Positions 25,743-33,285 of a stretch of DNA of 33,705 nucleotides are shown here, one piece after another (the stretch's first letter is position 1; every line of letters starts with the position of its first letter). The stretch spans positions 1-33,705 of the forward strand of contig JAGACB010000114.1 in NCBI GenBank assembly GCA_017614345.1. The letters run 5' to 3'. The notes under the pieces are model-generated. The model was not told the DNA's origin. It ran no database searches and was given only the letters and a program-made list of their open reading frames with translations. Origin of the DNA: Lachnospiraceae bacterium (GTDB lineage: Bacteria; Bacillota; Clostridia; Lachnospirales; Lachnospiraceae). The position numbers were made by a program, and so were the translations under genes.

Positions 25743-26345
25743 ATGACCGGCACTTTAATCGCTCTCAGTATCATAGCGCTGACCATTAAGCCTTATCAGA
25801 TCGTACTGATCGTTCTGACACTTTTGACCATCGCCGCTTTCATTTTCCTGACCATCTGGGGAAAGAAGCTGGAGAAAAAGCAGAACCTGGCAAAAGCGCA
25901 GATGGACGCCATGGCCCAGACCGCTCAGGTCTTCGTCATCAAAAAGGAAAAAAAGAAATTCAAGGAAGCCAAGCTTCCGGCTCAGGTTCTTGAGCAGGTT
26001 CCGAAATACATGAAGAACCGTAAGGTTTCCACCGCCACCGTGAAGGTAGGACCCAAGATCGTCACCATGATGGTAGACGACAAGGTCTTCGAGATCCTTC
26101 CCGAAAAGGCCAACTGCACCATAGTTGTCAGCGGTATCTACATCACCGAGCTGAAGGCCATCCGCGGACAGAAGACCCTGCCGAAGCCTCCGGAACCCAA
26201 AGGCGCCTTCAACAAAATGAGAGCCAAGCTCTCCGGCTTTGTTCAGTCCACCAACGAGGAAAATGAAAAAGCAAAGGCCGAAGCTTCCAAACAGCACAAG
26301 GCAACTCCTACGGTACACACCAAGGGAAGCAAGAAAAAGAAATAA
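25743..26345 (+). CDS. Small membrane-anchored protein with basic tail, function unknown
   Basis: 200 residues. One or two hydrophobic helices lie at about 3-38, then a Lys-rich amphipathic stretch (WGKKLEKKQNLAKAQMDAM). A compact domain follows at about 60-140 (KEAKLPAQVLEQVPKYM, KVSTATVKVGPKIVTMMVDDKVFEILPEKANCTIVVSGIYITEL), and the tail ends GSKKKK. The domain is predicted to be cytoplasmic; the pattern suggests a conserved Clostridia protein but no family was recognised. AGGAG lies 8 nt before the ATG. It is monocistronic with its own promoter and terminator, divergent from the heat-shock operon. Confidence 0.8.
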   Translation: MTGTLIALSIIALTIKPYQIVLIVLTLLTIAAFIFLTIWGKKLEKKQNLAKAQMDAMAQTAQVFVIKKEKKKFKEAKLPAQVLEQVPKYMKNRKVSTATVKVGPKIVTMMVDDKVFEILPEKANCTIVVSGIYITELKAIRGQKTLPKPPEPKGAFNKMRAKLSGFVQSTNEENEKAKAEASKQHKATPTVHTKGSKKKK

Positions 26346-26360
26346 TAGGAAGAAACTTAA

Positions 26361-26390
26361 AACGGACAGTCTCGCAGGAGGCTGTCCGTT
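26361..26390 (+). terminator. Terminator of the small membrane protein gene
   Basis: AACGGACAG (26361-26369) pairs with CTGTCCGTT (26382-26390), with further CTC/GAG pairing inside. GTTTCATT follows. Confidence 0.75.
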
Positions 26391-26466
26391 GTTTCATTAA
26401 TGACTTGTATTATCAGTCTTTTTGATATTGCAGATCTGTTTTCGTATGGATCAAGTTACTGTTTCA

Positions 26467-27123
26467 TCAGTCCTTCAGACTTTCGATCAACTCTTCCAGC
26501 GCTTCCTGGCCGTCATCCGATCCGAGCAGGGAGTAGGAATCGCAGTAATCATCGTCCGTGGCTTTGATCTCGAAGAATGGTTCTGCAGTCATGCCCTTGA
26601 TCACAAGGTGATAAATGTCTCTCAGATCCGTGGTGAAATTATACTTGGCGATCAGCTTGTCGAAGGCCTTGTCCGTCCTTGCTTTGTCCGTCAGCACTTC
26701 GAAACGCTCCTCGTCTTCGTAGGCCTCAAGGAAGTCCTCGAAGCTTTCCAGAATGTCTGCATCCCAGAAATCAAAGAGGTAGCTTCTCCAGACTGCAACC
26801 ATATTCACAAACTCATGGAAGTTCCGGGCCACCAGGCCGCATTCCCCTTCGGTGCCGATATAGCCCACAGCCGCTCCGTCCAGGACCACCCAGACAGCAC
26901 CGGAGCCGTCCCGTGCAAAGGGCCGGATCTCTTCATAGGTAGCTTCGCCGGGACCCATCAGATCCTCCAGCCATTCATCGTCCTCTTCCATCTCCAGGAT
27001 CTCATCCTGATCAAAGATCTCAATGTCACATTCACAAAACGAATCATTTAAAGGCTCACTCTTGGTGATCTCCTCCAGAAGCTCCTTCGCCTCATCCGGG
27101 AGTTTGGTACGGTTGTATTTCAT
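26467..27123 (-). CDS. SUKH (SMI1/KNR4)-like acidic protein
   Basis: 218 residues, strongly acidic and soluble. The middle part, EEIRPFARDGSGAVWVVLDG then AAVGYIGTEGECGLVARNFHEFV and VWRSYLFDFW, follows the pattern of the SMI1/KNR4 (SUKH) superfamily (FA-DG-G near the middle, then a Y-GSEGE-G strand). SUKH proteins are often immunity proteins against secreted toxins, but also occur as stand-alone genes; no toxin is visible here. The start chosen is ATG 27123, with GAAAGGA 7 nt upstream. The reading frame is open for 192 nt further upstream through a repeat array, but that part is not credible as coding. Function is inferred only from fold resemblance. Confidence 0.75.
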   Translation of the reverse strand: MKYNRTKLPDEAKELLEEITKSEPLNDSFCECDIEIFDQDEILEMEEDDEWLEDLMGPGEATYEEIRPFARDGSGAVWVVLDGAAVGYIGTEGECGLVARNFHEFVNMVAVWRSYLFDFWDADILESFEDFLEAYEDEERFEVLTDKARTDKAFDKLIAKYNFTTDLRDIYHLVIKGMTAEPFFEIKATDDDYCDSYSLLGSDDGQEALEELIESLKD

Positions 27124-27145
27124 ATCTGTTTCCTTTCTGCGTAAA

Positions 27146-27320
27146 TGTGTATTTGGGGACGGTTCCGAAAAACACAAAAATGTGTATTTGGGGACGGTTC
27201 TGAAAAACACAAAAATGTGTATTTGGGGACGGTTCTGAAAAACACAAAAATGTGTATTTGGGGACGGTTCTGAAAAACACAAAAATGTGTTTTTTGGAAC
27301 CGTCCCTGAAAACACGCTGA
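27146..27320. repeat. Tandem 35-bp GGGGACGGTTC repeat with inverted end
   Basis: Four units start at 27146, 27181, 27216 and 27251, each TGTGTATTTGGGGACGGTTC then TGAAAAACACAAAAA (one CGAAAAACAC). They are followed from 27286 by TGTGTTTTTTGGAACCGTCC, the inverse of the unit core, so the last unit and this end form a long hairpin with GGGACGGTTC/GAACCGTCCC and AAAAACACA/TGTGTTTTT stems. It fills the gap between the SUKH-like and DUF4003 genes. Confidence 0.9.
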
Positions 27321-27329
27321 AAACACGTT

Positions 27330-28358
27330 TTACTTTCCCGAAGTATTCGACGAAACAACCTCAGTAACTGCAGGTGCAACATTCAGTGCGATCTGAACCG
27401 CTACGGAGATAGCCTGGATCACCTTCCGGGTAGTGAGGATCGAAATGGTATTGCTGATGACGGGGTTACTGATCACATCTGTATCCTTGCCACAGGCATC
27501 TGCCACCAGGAAGATCGAATACATCAGTCTCTGTTTGTTGGAGATATCCTTATCGGTAAATACTTTCTTCTCCTTCAGATAGTCGGCAACTTCGATGATC
27601 TCGGTAACGATCTCTTCGGGGCTCAGATCGATATCTACTAAAGCACCGAGTGCGGAAAATGCCTGATCTTCATTATAGGAAGACTTGCGTTTCTTAAACT
27701 CTGCCGAGATCCGGGCTGCACGGTCGCACTTGGACTTCATATCTCCGTAAGTGACTGCAAGCACCTCACAGAGACCCTGGATCGCATTCGAATCAACACC
27801 CATTTTGTAGGTGGACTTCAGATACTCATAGCCCTCTTCCAGATCCTTAAGGATCGTATCAACATCTTTATAAGAAAGAGCAAGGAGCATTACATAGGAT
27901 GTATCTCCGGAGGATGTCAGGATCGGGTGTTCCTGCTCCATACGGTCCATGATCTCCTTTGCCTTGGCAATAATCACATCCGCATCGCCCTGCATCCCGA
28001 GGTCGCAGATCAGAAGACCGGACAGGATCAGATAGGAATTATTCTTGAACTTTGCTTCCTGTGCCTTCTCGCAGATTGTCTGAAGATCATGAAAATACTG
28101 CTCGGGATCCTCAGAGAGCGACATTTTACTGGTGATCACAAGCTCTGTTTCAGCCCTCATATTTGAGAAAAAGCCGGTCTGACTTTTCAGGATCTTCCGG
28201 CACTCAGCCATCTTCTCCGTATCCACTTCCTTTCCGGCTGCGGTGAACAGAAGTCCCTCCACCACCAGCATCAGGTCGTTCTCAAGGGGATGTTCCTTGC
28301 TGAGCTTCGCACGGTTTTTTTCGAGTAGTCCGCATTTTTCTTTTACAAGATCATTCAT
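27330..28358 (-). CDS. DUF4003 family protein
   Basis: 342 residues, soluble and mainly helical. The pattern LMLVVEGLLFTAAGKEVDTEKMAECRKILKSQTGFFSNMRAETELVIT, then LQTICEKAQEAKFKNNSYLILSGLLI, VIIAKAKEIMDRMEQEHPILTSSGDTSYVMLLAL and ALGALVDIDLSPEEIVTEI, matches the DUF4003 layout (paired helices with a recurrent hydrophobic register). The family has no established function; it is common in Firmicutes near stress or envelope genes. ATG 28358 is chosen because GAAAGGAC lies 9 nt upstream; the longer frame to 28427 runs into the upstream repeat and lacks a site. The gaps on both sides hold GGGGACGGTTC repeats. Confidence 0.8.
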   Translation of the reverse strand: MNDLVKEKCGLLEKNRAKLSKEHPLENDLMLVVEGLLFTAAGKEVDTEKMAECRKILKSQTGFFSNMRAETELVITSKMSLSEDPEQYFHDLQTICEKAQEAKFKNNSYLILSGLLICDLGMQGDADVIIAKAKEIMDRMEQEHPILTSSGDTSYVMLLALSYKDVDTILKDLEEGYEYLKSTYKMGVDSNAIQGLCEVLAVTYGDMKSKCDRAARISAEFKKRKSSYNEDQAFSALGALVDIDLSPEEIVTEIIEVADYLKEKKVFTDKDISNKQRLMYSIFLVADACGKDTDVISNPVISNTISILTTRKVIQAISVAVQIALNVAPAVTEVVSSNTSGK

Positions 28359-28385
28359 GTTTTTTTGTCCTTTCAAAGTGTTTTG

Positions 28386-28453
28386 GATGACATGGGGACA
28401 GATGACAAAAGAACCGTCCCCTGTCATCTCGTTGCAGGTCTTTGTCCTGCAAC
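28386..28453. repeat. GGGGACGGTTC-type hairpin pair
   Basis: First hairpin: GATGACA-T-GGGGAC (28386-28399) pairs with GTCCCCTGTCATC (28416-28428), with TGACAAAAGAACC in the loop. Second hairpin: GTTGCAGG (28431-28438) and CCTGCAAC (28446-28453). The core shares GGGGACGGTTC (minus strand) with the 27146 array, and the second hairpin resembles the GTTGCAGAT stem of the triple-hairpin elements. Confidence 0.8.
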
Positions 28454-28472
28454 ATTGTCATCTATGTTATTA

Positions 28473-29348
28473 TTATTCAGTAAAAAGTTCCAGTTTGGCG
28501 ATGAAGTCCTCCAGGATGTACCTGGAGTCAACATCGAAGTATATTCGGATGGTGCGGTTGTCGGGGCATTCCTTTGAGGCGGTGTCATCCTCCACAAAGG
28601 GTGCCGGGGCATCCTCATACCGGCCGCAGCCGGGATTAATGGCAATGGCTATGGCAGGGGAGTCCCCCAGAGACCAGCTCTCGCCCTTGGTCCAGCCCGC
28701 TCCTTCGGAGCAGTTGTAGGCCATCAGGTTCTCGTAGAGGTGAGCACCGATCTTTCCGCAGGGTGCAATCCTTCTTTTGATCTCCGCAATACCGATGTTG
28801 ACTGTGGAGTATACATAGGAAGGAACCAGCCACAGGGGTGCTTCGGATTCCAGCACCAGATTGGCGGCCTTGATGTCATTTCCCGCGTTGAATTCACGGA
28901 AGGGCGCAGGGCCAAAGGAACTGCCGTGGGTTCCGATCCAGATCACGGTGATGCGGGAAGCGATCTCCGGCCGGAGCTTTAAGGCCATGGCAACATTTGT
29001 GATGGCACCCTGGCAAAGGATGAACAATGGCTTGTCGTCCTTCATAAGTGCCTCGCGGATCAGAAACATCACCGCCTCGGAGATCTCCTTATCCTCGGAA
29101 AGCGGGCCCGTCTGCCCCTTGAACACGGGAACCTCCATGCCCATGGCATCTAAAATGGTCTGGATCTCCTCGTAGCTGCGCTCCATGGAATCCTCCTGTG
29201 CAAAATGCTCGGCAATGATCCCCTTCACGATCAGCTTCGGGGAAAGCAGCGCATGCACAATGGCAAAGGGATCGTCCGCCTCACAGGCAGCATCCGTATC
29301 AATGATCACTCTTATTTTCTTGTGATCGGGAATCTCAAACAATGACAT
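28473..29348 (-). CDS. Nucleoside hydrolase (IU_nuc_hydro family)
   Basis: Calcium-dependent N-glycosidase that splits nucleosides into base and ribose, used in salvage. 291 residues. The metal site IIDTDAACEADDPFAIVHAL (near residues 14-33) has the DTD...DD pattern; the FILCQGAITNVAMAL strand, REFNAGNDIKAANLVL and the LGDSPAIA Asp near the end are the other expected elements. AAAGGAG precedes the ATG in a 16-nt gap from the DUF4272 gene, so the two are probably co-transcribed. The CEA insert between DTD and DD is a minor variant. Substrate preference cannot be told from sequence. Confidence 0.9.
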   Translation of the reverse strand: MSLFEIPDHKKIRVIIDTDAACEADDPFAIVHALLSPKLIVKGIIAEHFAQEDSMERSYEEIQTILDAMGMEVPVFKGQTGPLSEDKEISEAVMFLIREALMKDDKPLFILCQGAITNVAMALKLRPEIASRITVIWIGTHGSSFGPAPFREFNAGNDIKAANLVLESEAPLWLVPSYVYSTVNIGIAEIKRRIAPCGKIGAHLYENLMAYNCSEGAGWTKGESWSLGDSPAIAIAINPGCGRYEDAPAPFVEDDTASKECPDNRTIRIYFDVDSRYILEDFIAKLELFTE

Positions 29349-29364
29349 GATCGCTCCTTTCGCA

Positions 29365-30327
29365 TCAAGCCTGCAGGGCCAGATCGTACCAGTCTTCTAC
29401 CTGTGAAACAACCCACTCAAGAGCACGACGACGCTCGATGACGCAGGAAGGATTCAGATTGCCGATCTCGGCATCCTGATTTGCTCTTGCCTCATAGATG
29501 GCCCAGGTATAACGGAAGTAAAGATCAAGCATGTCAAGGATCTCAGCCTTGTCACGAAGGGCGCCTTTTTCTGCCAGTTCGCCGTCACGGGCGATCTCGA
29601 TGGCACGTTCACAGTCGCAGGTATCGCCGGCATCCTTGATGTCATCCACAAGACCCAGGCACCAGCAAAGAGCCCAGTAGCTTTCATAAGCCCAGTCCAT
29701 ATCGATGGCATCCTGCATGGTATAGGAACCGTCTACGATCCGGCGCTCCTTGGAATTCAGATACTCCATGGCACCCATTTCCCCCAGCATAGGACCGAAA
29801 AACTCCATACTCTCCTTGTAATTGTCCTGGGCGATATCGCATGCAATCTGGATCACGGGGAACATCACCATAGCTCTCTTACGGATAATGCCCTCGTCAA
29901 GCAGTTCATCGTTCTCGTCATCCCAGCGTGTCATGAGATGCTCCGCTGTGGTGATACCGTTTTCCGTAAGGTAACGATTATTCTTCTCGCGGCGTTCCTT
30001 CTGAGCGGGCGTCTCCGGAAGCTCATCACTCTGAAGGCAGGGATGCTGTTCCTCCATGTACTGCATTACCCCGAAGTAGCGCTCATCATCCAGATCCAGG
30101 AACTGAAGTTTATCATCCTGCACTGCAAAATAGAACACCTTCTCGGGAACCTCCACCCGAAGAAGCGCCTCGATCTTCCCGTCATCCCGGGAAAATACAT
30201 ACGCAAAATGAACCTCCAGACCGGAAAGCTCATCCTCCGTCAGCAGCTGATTGTCCAGCAGTCCCCCCACCGATGCATTCACGATGGCATTTTTGATCTG
30301 ATTGTTGTACTTCTGATTCTGTTCCAT
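29365..30327 (-). CDS. DUF4272 family protein
   Basis: 320 residues, soluble. The C-terminal two-thirds carries the DUF4272 features: RKRAMVMFPVIQIAC, the Trp-rich YESYWALCWCLGLV, CDCERAIEIA, LRDKAEILDMLDLYFRYTWAIYEARANQ and the final PSCVIERRRALEWV. The N-terminal 100 residues look like a separate beta-rich module. The family has no proven function; it occurs next to SUKH and other accessory genes in some Firmicutes, which agrees with the cluster here. AAAGGAG lies 7 nt before the ATG. A triple-hairpin repeat ends 30 bp upstream of the start, so any promoter lies beyond or within that repeat. Confidence 0.88.
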   Translation of the reverse strand: MEQNQKYNNQIKNAIVNASVGGLLDNQLLTEDELSGLEVHFAYVFSRDDGKIEALLRVEVPEKVFYFAVQDDKLQFLDLDDERYFGVMQYMEEQHPCLQSDELPETPAQKERREKNNRYLTENGITTAEHLMTRWDDENDELLDEGIIRKRAMVMFPVIQIACDIAQDNYKESMEFFGPMLGEMGAMEYLNSKERRIVDGSYTMQDAIDMDWAYESYWALCWCLGLVDDIKDAGDTCDCERAIEIARDGELAEKGALRDKAEILDMLDLYFRYTWAIYEARANQDAEIGNLNPSCVIERRRALEWVVSQVEDWYDLALQA

Positions 30328-30357
30328 GTTCCTTCTCCTTTTTTTATTGTGGTAATT

Positions 30358-30452
30358 GTTTGACTGCTATGCAGTCAAACCGATGATAATGCATGCATTA
30401 TCATCGATTGTTGCAGATTTAAGATCTGCGTTGCAGACCTTAAATCTGCAAC
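30358..30452 (+). repeat. Triple-hairpin element, copy 2
   Basis: Hairpin A: GTTTGACTGC/GCAGTCAAAC with loop TAT (30358-30380). Hairpin B: a perfect 26-bp palindrome CGATGATAATGCA/TGCATTATCATCG (30381-30406). Hairpin C: GTTGCAGATTTAAG/CTTAAATCTGCAAC (30410-30452) enclosing an inner TCTGC/GCAGA stem. Order, loops and outer stems match copy 1 read on its minus strand; inner stems differ but stay paired. Confidence 0.9.
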
Positions 30453-30502
30453 TAAATTGTAATCCCCTCCGGGAAAATCAATTCGTGTTTAAGCCGGTAC
30501 GA

Positions 30503-31513
30503 TCACCGCAGTTCCAAGGTACTTGATGCATAATACCGGAAGCCGTGGGCCTCGGTATATTCGCGAATGGCGTCGATCAGCTCCGGATCCGTGGTATATT
30601 CCAAAAGGAAAATGTCCCCGCCGGATGCGGATACCTTCTCGATGTATTCCTGAAAGTACTCCCTCTCACCGGCGTCATTTTTCGAAAAGCGGTTTCCGTC
30701 CCACTCGATCTTGCTGAAGACAGTCTCCTGATTCACGGCATCCGCGATCTCTCGAAACTCACCGCCCCGGTCCAGATACTCGTACACATAGGAGTCTCCG
30801 CCGTTGATCGAAACGTAGGTATCCAGGCTCTTGAAGCCGTGAAGAATGTCTGTGAGGCCGTTATAGATCTCCTCGGTATGGCGAATGTAATAGACGTCCG
30901 TATTGTCCACGAACAGGCCGTCCACGCCCTTCCCCAGGATCTCCGGCGCCAGCCTGTTCAAAAGAAAGTCCTGCCATTCCCTGCTTGAAACATCGATCCA
31001 CCGTTCCTCGTCCCAGTGCTCGTACTTGGCAATGGTCAGATCCACGTAATCATCGTAGTACGGGCGGAAATTCTCGATGGAGCCGACATTGATGTAGCTG
31101 TAGACCGTCTTTCCCTCCGCATGAAGCTTTGCGATCTGTTCCTCAGAATAGTATTGGGCATCGATCACAAGAATATCGTAGCCCTGTTTCTTCATCACAT
31201 CATCCGGTTCTGCGCCGAGGAAGACTCCATAGGATGTGCCTGAAGGAGAGAGCGTTTTTGTTTCCTGCGCTTCCTCGGGTTCTTTGGTTTCTTCGATTAT
31301 TTCTGTTTTTTCGGTTTTTTCTGTTACTTCTGTTTCTTGTTTTTCTCCGGATTCTTCGGATTGTGATTCAGATCTTTCTATTTCATTATTCGACAATCCG
31401 CCGGTGTCAGTATTTCCCTGAAATTTCTGAAAAAGATAAACGGACGTCGCAATCCCAAAACAGAGAGCAACTGCCAAAACCGCCATCAGAATGATCATTC
31501 TTTGATTCTTCAT
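30503..31513 (-). CDS. Glycoside hydrolase family 114-like exported protein
   Basis: 336 residues with an N-terminal signal anchor (about 6-28), a Ser/Glu/Thr-rich linker to about residue 85 (many TEKTE and EETKEPEE units), and a TIM-barrel domain. The barrel has YGVFLGAEPD, YDILVIDAQYYSEEQIAKL, KTVYSYINVGSIENFRPYY, WIDVSSREWQDFLLNRLAP and VDGLFVDNTDVYY, the pattern of the GH114/endo-alpha-1,4-polygalactosaminidase superfamily. The likely acid residues are in VIDAQ and FVDNTD. Target: galactosaminogalactan-like or other surface glycans (inference from family). ATG 31513 is preceded by GAGGA that overlaps the kinase stop (8-nt gap), so it is read with the two-component genes. Confidence 0.85.
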   Translation of the reverse strand: MKNQRMIILMAVLAVALCFGIATSVYLFQKFQGNTDTGGLSNNEIERSESQSEESGEKQETEVTEKTEKTEIIEETKEPEEAQETKTLSPSGTSYGVFLGAEPDDVMKKQGYDILVIDAQYYSEEQIAKLHAEGKTVYSYINVGSIENFRPYYDDYVDLTIAKYEHWDEERWIDVSSREWQDFLLNRLAPEILGKGVDGLFVDNTDVYYIRHTEEIYNGLTDILHGFKSLDTYVSINGGDSYVYEYLDRGGEFREIADAVNQETVFSKIEWDGNRFSKNDAGEREYFQEYIEKVSASGGDIFLLEYTTDPELIDAIREYTEAHGFRYYASSTLELR

Positions 31514-31521
31514 ATGTTTCC

Positions 31522-32469
31522 TCAGTACAGCTTGATCTCGAAGCACGTACCCTTCCCCACCTCGCTGGTGGCTTCAATGGTGCCGCCGTGGCTGTTGATG
31601 ATCCGTTTGGCCATGGCCAGGCCAATGCCCACGCTGCCGGTGGATTCGTTGCCGGCCTTGTAGAAACGCTCAAAGATATGGGGCAAATGTTCCCGGCTGA
31701 TGCCCTTTCCATTGTCCTCGATGAGGATCCTGGTGAAGAGATTGTTGCTCGCGGCCGTAACGGAAACGAAGCCGCCGGCAGGGGTGTGCTCGATACCGTT
31801 TTTCACGATGTTGGTGACGGCCTCCCGAAGCCACTGGGGATCCCCGGTCACCGTAATGGCCTCCGGCACGTGGATCTGCAGGTCCACCTCGGCCACTTCC
31901 GCCAGAATGCTGAGGCTGTCCGAGATCTCTTCCATCATGTCAGAAAGCCGAATGGCCTCCGACTTCATCTCAAGAACTCCTGCCTCCATCTGAGAAAGAG
32001 TCAGGAGATTTCTGATGAGCCAGGTCATCCGGTTTCTCTGCGAATCAATCTTCGCTGCATATTCCAGCCGCTGCTCCTCCGTGACATCCGGCGCCATAAG
32101 AAGCTCCGTCATCAGGGATATAGCCGTCAGCGGCGTTTTAAACTGATGGGACAGGTCCGACATCATGTCCGACAGATACCGTTTCTGCCGAAACTGCTCG
32201 GAATACTCTTCCCGCAATATGGTCACGACCTTGTAGATCTCGCTCTGAAGGATCCCGAATTCTCCCTCTGCGATCTTGTTCATCCCCGGAAGCTCCGACA
32301 GATCCTGGACCCGGGTCACATAGTCCGTAAGCTCCCGGACCAGCTTCCGCATCCTCCATTCACGGATCAGGAAAAATGCCGCAACCGCAATGAGAAGAAC
32401 TGCAAGAACTATACAGAGAATAATAAGAACATTCACAAACGTGTCAGTGACTGCAATTATTAAAATCAT
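31522..32469 (-). CDS. Sensor histidine kinase
   Basis: 315 residues. One N-terminal membrane helix (about 8-36) with almost no outer sensing loop, then a short linker and dimerisation helix with the phospho-acceptor SDLSHQFKTPLTAI. ATPase motifs follow: N-box IVKNGIEHTP, G1 DNGKGI, F-box FERFYK and G2 GSVGIGLAMAK. A kinase without an outer domain often senses through a partner transporter. The start used is ATG 32469, which overlaps the regulator stop in TGATG; GTG 32472 is also in frame. No separate ribosome site is seen, so coupling is likely. The neighbouring FtsX-type permease fits the transport-linked kinase model. Confidence 0.95.
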   Translation of the reverse strand: MILIIAVTDTFVNVLIILCIVLAVLLIAVAAFFLIREWRMRKLVRELTDYVTRVQDLSELPGMNKIAEGEFGILQSEIYKVVTILREEYSEQFRQKRYLSDMMSDLSHQFKTPLTAISLMTELLMAPDVTEEQRLEYAAKIDSQRNRMTWLIRNLLTLSQMEAGVLEMKSEAIRLSDMMEEISDSLSILAEVAEVDLQIHVPEAITVTGDPQWLREAVTNIVKNGIEHTPAGGFVSVTAASNNLFTRILIEDNGKGISREHLPHIFERFYKAGNESTGSVGIGLAMAKRIINSHGGTIEATSEVGKGTCFEIKLY

Positions 32470-33176
32470 CACATCATGCGATAACCGATCCCCCGCACGG
32501 TCTGGATCAGCGGTTCCTCGCCCTCCTCCTCCAGTTTCTTCCGAAGACGCTTCACGTAAACCGTGAGCGTATTGTCATTGACATAGTCGCCGGCACTGTC
32601 CCACATATCGTTCAGGATCTGCTGGCGGGTCAGGAGCTGTCCTTTGCTCCGGACAAATGTCAGCAGCAGGCGGTACTCCACTGCGGATAAGAAGATCTCC
32701 TCTCCGCCCCGGAACACCTTGCCGGTCATGATGTTGACCTCATTTCTCCCCACGGTAATGATGTCGGGACTCTTTTCCGGTTCGGCACTTCCGTTCTGCG
32801 ATGCATCCCCGGAAGCCTTGCTGCGCCTTAAAATGGCGTTCATTCTAGCCATCAGCTCCCGGATCCGGAAGGGCTTGTTGACGTAATCGTCCGCCCCCTG
32901 CTCAAGCGCCAGCACCGTGTGGACTTCATCGTCACAGGCCGTCAGGAACAGGATCGGCACCGATGACTTTTCCCGGATGGCCTTGCAGACCTGATAGCCG
33001 TCGCCGTCCGGAAGCATCACGTCCAGAAGGCAGATGTCATAGGGCACACCCTCGGAAATGGTTTTAAGCGCCTGTGCCATGCACGAAGCGCTCTTAACCG
33101 TACTGCCCTCCTGCTGAAGGGCTATTGTTAGACCCTCAATGATGATAGGGTCATCTTCCACTACAAAAACATTCAA
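32469..33176 (-). CDS. OmpR/PhoB-type response regulator
   Basis: 235 residues. Receiver domain: MNVFVVEDDPIIIEG with the acidic pair, phospho-acceptor Asp in CLLDVMLPDGDG near residue 54, FLTACDD and the Lys in YVNKPF near 102. A linker (about 118-140) then a winged-helix DNA-binding domain with GEEIFLSAVEYRLLLTFVRSKGQLLTRQQILNDMWD and DNTLTVYVKRLRKKLE, ending VRGIGYRMM. GAGGT lies 10 nt before the ATG. Its partner kinase follows at once. The FtsX-type permease lies upstream on the same strand, about 110 bp away. Confidence 0.97.
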   Translation of the reverse strand: MNVFVVEDDPIIIEGLTIALQQEGSTVKSASCMAQALKTISEGVPYDICLLDVMLPDGDGYQVCKAIREKSSVPILFLTACDDEVHTVLALEQGADDYVNKPFRIRELMARMNAILRRSKASGDASQNGSAEPEKSPDIITVGRNEVNIMTGKVFRGGEEIFLSAVEYRLLLTFVRSKGQLLTRQQILNDMWDSAGDYVNDNTLTVYVKRLRKKLEEEGEEPLIQTVRGIGYRMM

Positions 33177-33189
33177 ACTGATACCTCAT

Positions 33190-33247
33190 TCATGTCCGGA
33201 TCACAGACATGATCCCTCAAAATATGCATCATTCCGTTCGGACATGA
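33190..33247. repeat. Inverted repeat upstream of the response regulator
   Basis: TCATGTCCG (33190-33198) and CGGACATGA (33239-33247) are perfect 9-bp inverted arms 40 bp apart, and GACATGATCC occurs at 33206-33215 and again at 33241-33250. This may be an operator or an mRNA structure in front of the regulator gene. Confidence 0.4.
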
Positions 33248-33257
33248 TCCAAACTTT

Positions 33258-33277
33258 CGGCACATTCAGCTGTGCCG
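33258..33277. terminator. Hairpin after the FtsX-type permease gene
   Basis: CGGCACA/TGTGCCG with a 6-nt loop lies 8 bp after the permease stop. On the plus strand TTTTATG follows; on the minus strand AAAGTTTGG follows, so termination of the permease transcript may be incomplete, letting the regulator be co-transcribed. Confidence 0.4.
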
Positions 33278-33285
33278 TTTTATGA

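Noticed and set aside
27124-27315. N-terminal extension of the SUKH-like gene through the tandem repeats
   Set aside because: The repeat is open in several frames, the extension lacks a ribosome site, and ATG 27123 has a good one.
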